64,000 nt of DNA from Pseudoscleropodium purum (Eukaryota; Streptophyta; Bryopsida; Hypnales; Brachytheciaceae), in NCBI GenBank assembly GCA_963969395.1, contig OZ017795.1, positions 16,864,001-16,928,000 of the forward strand. The letters run 5' to 3'. The translations under genes were made by a program, and so were the position numbers. This document shows, in pieces, positions 61,101 to 64,000 of this stretch; the stretch's first letter is position 1; every line of letters begins with the position of its first letter. The notes under the pieces are model-generated. The model made no database searches and was not told where the DNA came from. It was given only the letters and a program-made list of their open reading frames with translations.

Positions 61101-62373
61101 ATTTCGAATATATCTTCGAATTTCCAGGTTCCATTACCATTGTTCATCACACCAGAGATACAGAAGAACATACTTGTCCTGTCACTTTAAACATTTAGCA
61201 TATGTAGGAGTGTGATGCTTAATTTGAAGATGTGCAGAGTTGTGGAGAGATCTCAATAAGAGACAAATTATGCAATCTGCTTGTTCTAGATTTCATTCAA
61301 AGATGTGTGGCCATTGGCAGCTATTCATATCATTCGTACACCCAATCTGCTTATTGAACGCCACTCAAGTATATTGGAAGTGATGAGTTGCTACTGGTAA
61401 CAGTGGTCACGAGATCAGGTTCCTAAGGTTACAGGATCCTTCACCTCGAGTGATCGATTTGCCACTGTTCAACTACTCTTTTAATTTTTCTTGGTCAACA
61501 TGCACTCAACATGGTTGTTATTGTGTCCAGGCCACATTCACTCTGCATGACGACCATTCACCGAATGAGTTAAGGAAGGTGGCTATGGCCGGACGTCGCT
61601 GCACGTGGGCCAAACTTTCAGCCATTCACGCGAGCTGTGGAATTGAGCTCATGCTGGACGAATATATCAATGAGCTACACCGTCGGGAACGTCACGCTTT
61701 TCATCAAGAAGACAATTATCAAGACGTAGCTTCTCCAAAAAGCTCTCGTCAGTCGAATGAAACCATCACAAACCAGTCCTCAGCTCCGGGTGTTAGCACT
61801 TGCACCGGCGATGAGCTTCCTTTAGAACAAAGTACTCCAGGATATGGCACACCAAGCGACGTCGAAACCGAGGATTACTTGCTTGACCACCTCTGTTCCT
61901 GCGCAAGCAGCAACCCTTCCTCTCGCAGATGTGCTGTGGCCCACACCGTCTCCGACCAAGTTCACCTTGTGGAAGAATGTGATACTATAGATGATAGTCG
62001 TGGAGCTGAATTATCATCACTGTTCGGTGATCCTGCTTGGCCAGGCGAGTCGCTGCATGAAAGGGGGGATTTCCAAACAGTCGAGGGGCAAGATGAGGCT
62101 CCCAGTTCGCCAGCACTTGGTTTGGAAAGCGTCTGTGAACAATACAAGCTACAGAGTGAAGAGTTGCAGGTGGAGTGTGAGATAAGCTTTGAGGATCATG
62201 TGGAGAGCTATGACTCGCCGAAAACGGTGTTAGAAGGTCCTAGTGGACGGAACCCTTTGCATTCCAGGAAGGTTAGTGACCGAATCTCTCACCCGGGTTG
62301 CAAGTTACAAAGCTATTTTGAGGAAATCTCAAACTCTTCCTATAATCTGGATGAGCGAGACGACGATATATAG
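56677..62373 (+). CDS. SDP1-like patatin-domain protein with lost catalytic dyad
   Basis: Exons from the first in-frame ATG: 56677-56807, 57163-57244, 57460-57992, 59227-59866, 60410-60583, 60899-61042 and 61531-62373; 848 residues. The 5' exon may start at an acceptor (56644) and an upstream coding exon may be missing. Seen: hydrophobic segments (within 1-40 and about 85-135), then the DUF3336 region (RRRYWRNSMSTAITYNDW, FCLRADLIRHLGNMCNRDLH), a patatin domain (ELFNVNHFIVSQASPYMAPW), GRRCTWAKLSAIHASCGIEL and an acidic Ser-rich tail. This is the layout of SDP1, the oil-body triacylglycerol lipase. Odd: the G-x-S-x-G nucleophile motif is GANLG (315-319, Asn317 for Ser), the oxyanion motif is SGHVALG (287-293), and the W-R-D-G-S block with the catalytic Asp is replaced by AGSQISLE (468-475). 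The frame is intact, so a pseudoenzyme rather than a dead gene is likely. Confidence 0.88.
58076..58106. repeat. (TA)n microsatellite
   Basis: About 15 uninterrupted TA units in the 1.2-kb third intron of the SDP1-like gene, which is otherwise AT-rich and much longer than the other introns. Confidence 0.95.
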
Positions 62374-63559
62374 AGTACGCACCCCGCGGTTTCGGTCACT
62401 TTTGTAATCACAAACAGAAAACTTTGCATATTTGGTCTTTGAGTTCCATTGACTTCGCAATTAGTTGACCACCCACATGTCTAAAAATCATCCTTTAATC
62501 AATATTCAGATCCCGAGACGGAGTCTCATGAGAAACTCTCCTTCGAGGTCCTGCAGTCTCTTGAGAAACTCGGCTTCGAGGGTGTTCAAATTCCTATATA
62601 CCAACCGATTGGTCTTTCCGTAAGAGTTTTTATCATGCGCTGGAAACGAAGTACCGCACGCCTCCAAAAATAAGATATCCCATTTCCAAGACTTTATTTT
62701 AGATCCACCACCGACGACTTACACAGAGGTCTACTATTGAGGTTTCATATGACCGATGCAGGTCAAGTGTTGCTACCGAGACTGGAAACCACTCGGGCGA
62801 AAAAAAGGACAACGACCCTGGTGTCGTAGACACAGATTTCAGAATGTATGCGATTTGAGTTTGTGCGAGAGAAAACGAAGTGGAACTGCAGTGGACTATA
62901 TTGGAATTGAAAGGGACACCAACTGGTTTGTCCTGAGGTAGGATTTCATTGTCCTATACTGGTTTGCATTCACGAAAATCGTTTGCCCCTGCAGATTCAT
63001 CTGCAATACACTCTTATGAGTGATTAGATCTAGTATAAGTGTTACAGAAGTTGTATCGACATAGTTATCAAAATAGAAATGTTCCCCAAACTTAGCACCT
63101 TCTGAAACTTCAGGTGATCAGGTCCAAGCATGCCAGGCCTGGCTTTTAATACTCGTATGCACTGAGAATGCCACAATTTTAGCAGTTTGTCACACTCCAT
63201 GTTATCGAATGTGACCATGCCTTAGAAATGTATGCTTTTTCCCATCACCTTTTGACAGGAAGAGATTTCAATTGGCTACGATTGCTCAATACTTTTCTGA
63301 GTTTGTATGAATCTTTCTTCTCCAAATGCGTAAAGTGTTGCTGGCGAGTGATTTCCTGACACTCCAGATTGCGCATTACTGCTTGCAGGATTGTTTACTA
63401 CGATTAGATATGCTTTCTCCATCGGGTTATTTTCTGCGAAGTGACGATTGAAGCTGCTATCGAACTTTAATTTGAGAGTTGAAATTCATTGGAAGTGACG
63501 ATTGAAACTGTTATCAAACTTTGAGAGTTGACATTCATAACTCTGGAAGACACTCAAGC
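62374..63559 (+). other. SDP1-like 3' flank and RING gene upstream region
   Basis: A stretch 62761-62937, bounded by GATGCAG and CCTGAG|GTAGGA, looks like an internal exon, possibly a leader exon of the RING gene; it is not tied to any frame. The rest shows nothing recognisable. Confidence 0.35.
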
Positions 63560-63910
63560 ATGGACGGAAGTTCTCGTTCGACCCAATCGGGAGGTCCTAG
63601 CTACCAATCAGAGTTGGCATGCAACATCTGCTTACGCCGCATGCCCAACAGTCCTGTTGCAGCTTACTGTGGTCACGTATTCTGTTGGCCATGTCTGTAC
63701 CGATCATGGCCGCAGCAGAGTCCTGAGGTCCAAGCTGGCCCAGCAATTGCAATTACAAAGACATGCCCAGTTTGTGGAACTGCGTTGAGAGAAGGGTACA
63801 ACATCGTTCCCATCTACGGCTACGACAACGTAGCATCACCCAGGTTTAGAACTGAACGGGCAACAACCACTGGCACTACAACAGCTGCGGCTGCTCCCGA
63901 CAGTACTTAG
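63560..63910 (+). CDS. Small RING-HC E3 ubiquitin ligase, RMA-like
   Basis: 116 residues from ATG 63560. Seen: a complete RING with Cys21, Cys24, Cys37, His39, Cys42, Cys45, Cys69 and Cys72 (C-x2-C-x12-C-x-H-x2-C-x2-C-x23-C-x2-C) and the strings YCGHVFCWPCLYRSW and CPVCGTALREGYNIVPIYG. Known: CGHxFCWPCLY followed by VPxYG is typical of the RMA/RNF5/RNF185 ligases, which are anchored in the ER membrane by a C-terminal helix. Odd: the protein stops after a Thr/Ala-rich tail (TTTGTTTAAAAPDST) with no membrane helix, so it is either soluble or continues through splicing past the stop seen here. The start is the only ATG before the RING in this frame; upstream bases read in frame to 63521 without an ATG. 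Confidence 0.82.
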   Translation: MDGSSRSTQSGGPSYQSELACNICLRRMPNSPVAAYCGHVFCWPCLYRSWPQQSPEVQAGPAIAITKTCPVCGTALREGYNIVPIYGYDNVASPRFRTERATTTGTTTAAAAPDST

Positions 63911-64000
63911 CTTGTTTACACTTAGCCCGTTTACACTCCCTGCTGGCCGGCGCAGGCGACCCGCATCTGCCTGCGGCAGGGAGTGGAAGTGGTTCCCACA
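63911..64000. other. GC-rich 3' flank at the window edge
   Basis: Markedly GC-rich, with an imperfect inverted repeat between CTCCCTGC and GCAGGGAG. Probably 3' UTR of the RING gene, cut by the window. Confidence 0.35.

Noticed and set aside
61450..61530. Upstream extension of the last SDP1-like exon
   Set aside because: It reads through the intron end; the acceptor GTCCAG at 61530 gives the family-consistent join.
1..64000. LTR retrotransposon or virus-derived coding sequence
   Set aside because: I saw no reverse transcriptase, integrase, gag or capsid motifs in any frame, and no paired long terminal repeats.

Overview
This window is nuclear DNA of a land plant. Every recognisable gene belongs to a plant family: an IGT/LAZY gravitropism gene, the photosystem II assembly factor PAM68, sucrose synthase, a LEA_4 protein, an SDP1-type patatin protein and an RMA-like RING protein. 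Genes have many short GT-AG introns, several have long leader introns, and they sit as GC-richer islands in very AT-rich, gene-free DNA full of degenerate repeats. Short introns, divergent family members and the absence of visible LTR retrotransposon ORFs make me favour a bryophyte (probably a moss). That placement is inference; no marker in the window settles it.

Layout. 0.4-3.5 kb: LAZY/IGT-family gene (+). 5.8-6.45 kb: PAM68 (-). 6.5-14.7 kb: AT-rich repeat desert. 14.7-20.8 kb: complete 14-exon sucrose synthase gene (+) with TATA box and leader intron. 20.9-30.9 kb: repeat desert holding a 397-bp foldback, nested terminal-inverted-repeat elements and a tRNA-derived SINE. 31.0-32.4 kb: small one-helix membrane protein (+). 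32.5-38.2 kb: repeats, a displaced fragment of the sucrose synthase last exon, and a complete 259-bp DNA transposon with 8-bp target duplication. 38.5-39.6 kb: mitochondrial-type LEA protein (+) under a G-box/ABRE. 40-46.2 kb: more inverted-repeat elements and local duplications. 46.3-51.8 kb: eight-exon TMEM135/Tim17-like membrane protein (+). 54.3-56.3 kb: four-exon unrecognised membrane protein (+). 56.6-62.4 kb: seven-exon SDP1-like patatin protein (+) that has lost the catalytic serine and aspartate. 63.56-63.91 kb: small RING-HC E3 ligase (+).

The genes do not form a pathway cluster. Loose themes are carbon and lipid storage (sucrose synthase, the SDP1-like protein) and stress or organelle biology (LEA, TMEM135-like, PAM68). 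Intron-exon structures were built by hand from splice consensus, reading-frame continuity and family similarity. Coding lengths of all spliced models are exact multiples of three.

The most unusual items are the apparent pseudo-lipase, the hAT-like MITE with a paralogous empty site, the equal-arm foldback, and the families of elements ending in TTAACCCYTAAAGG-like motifs.
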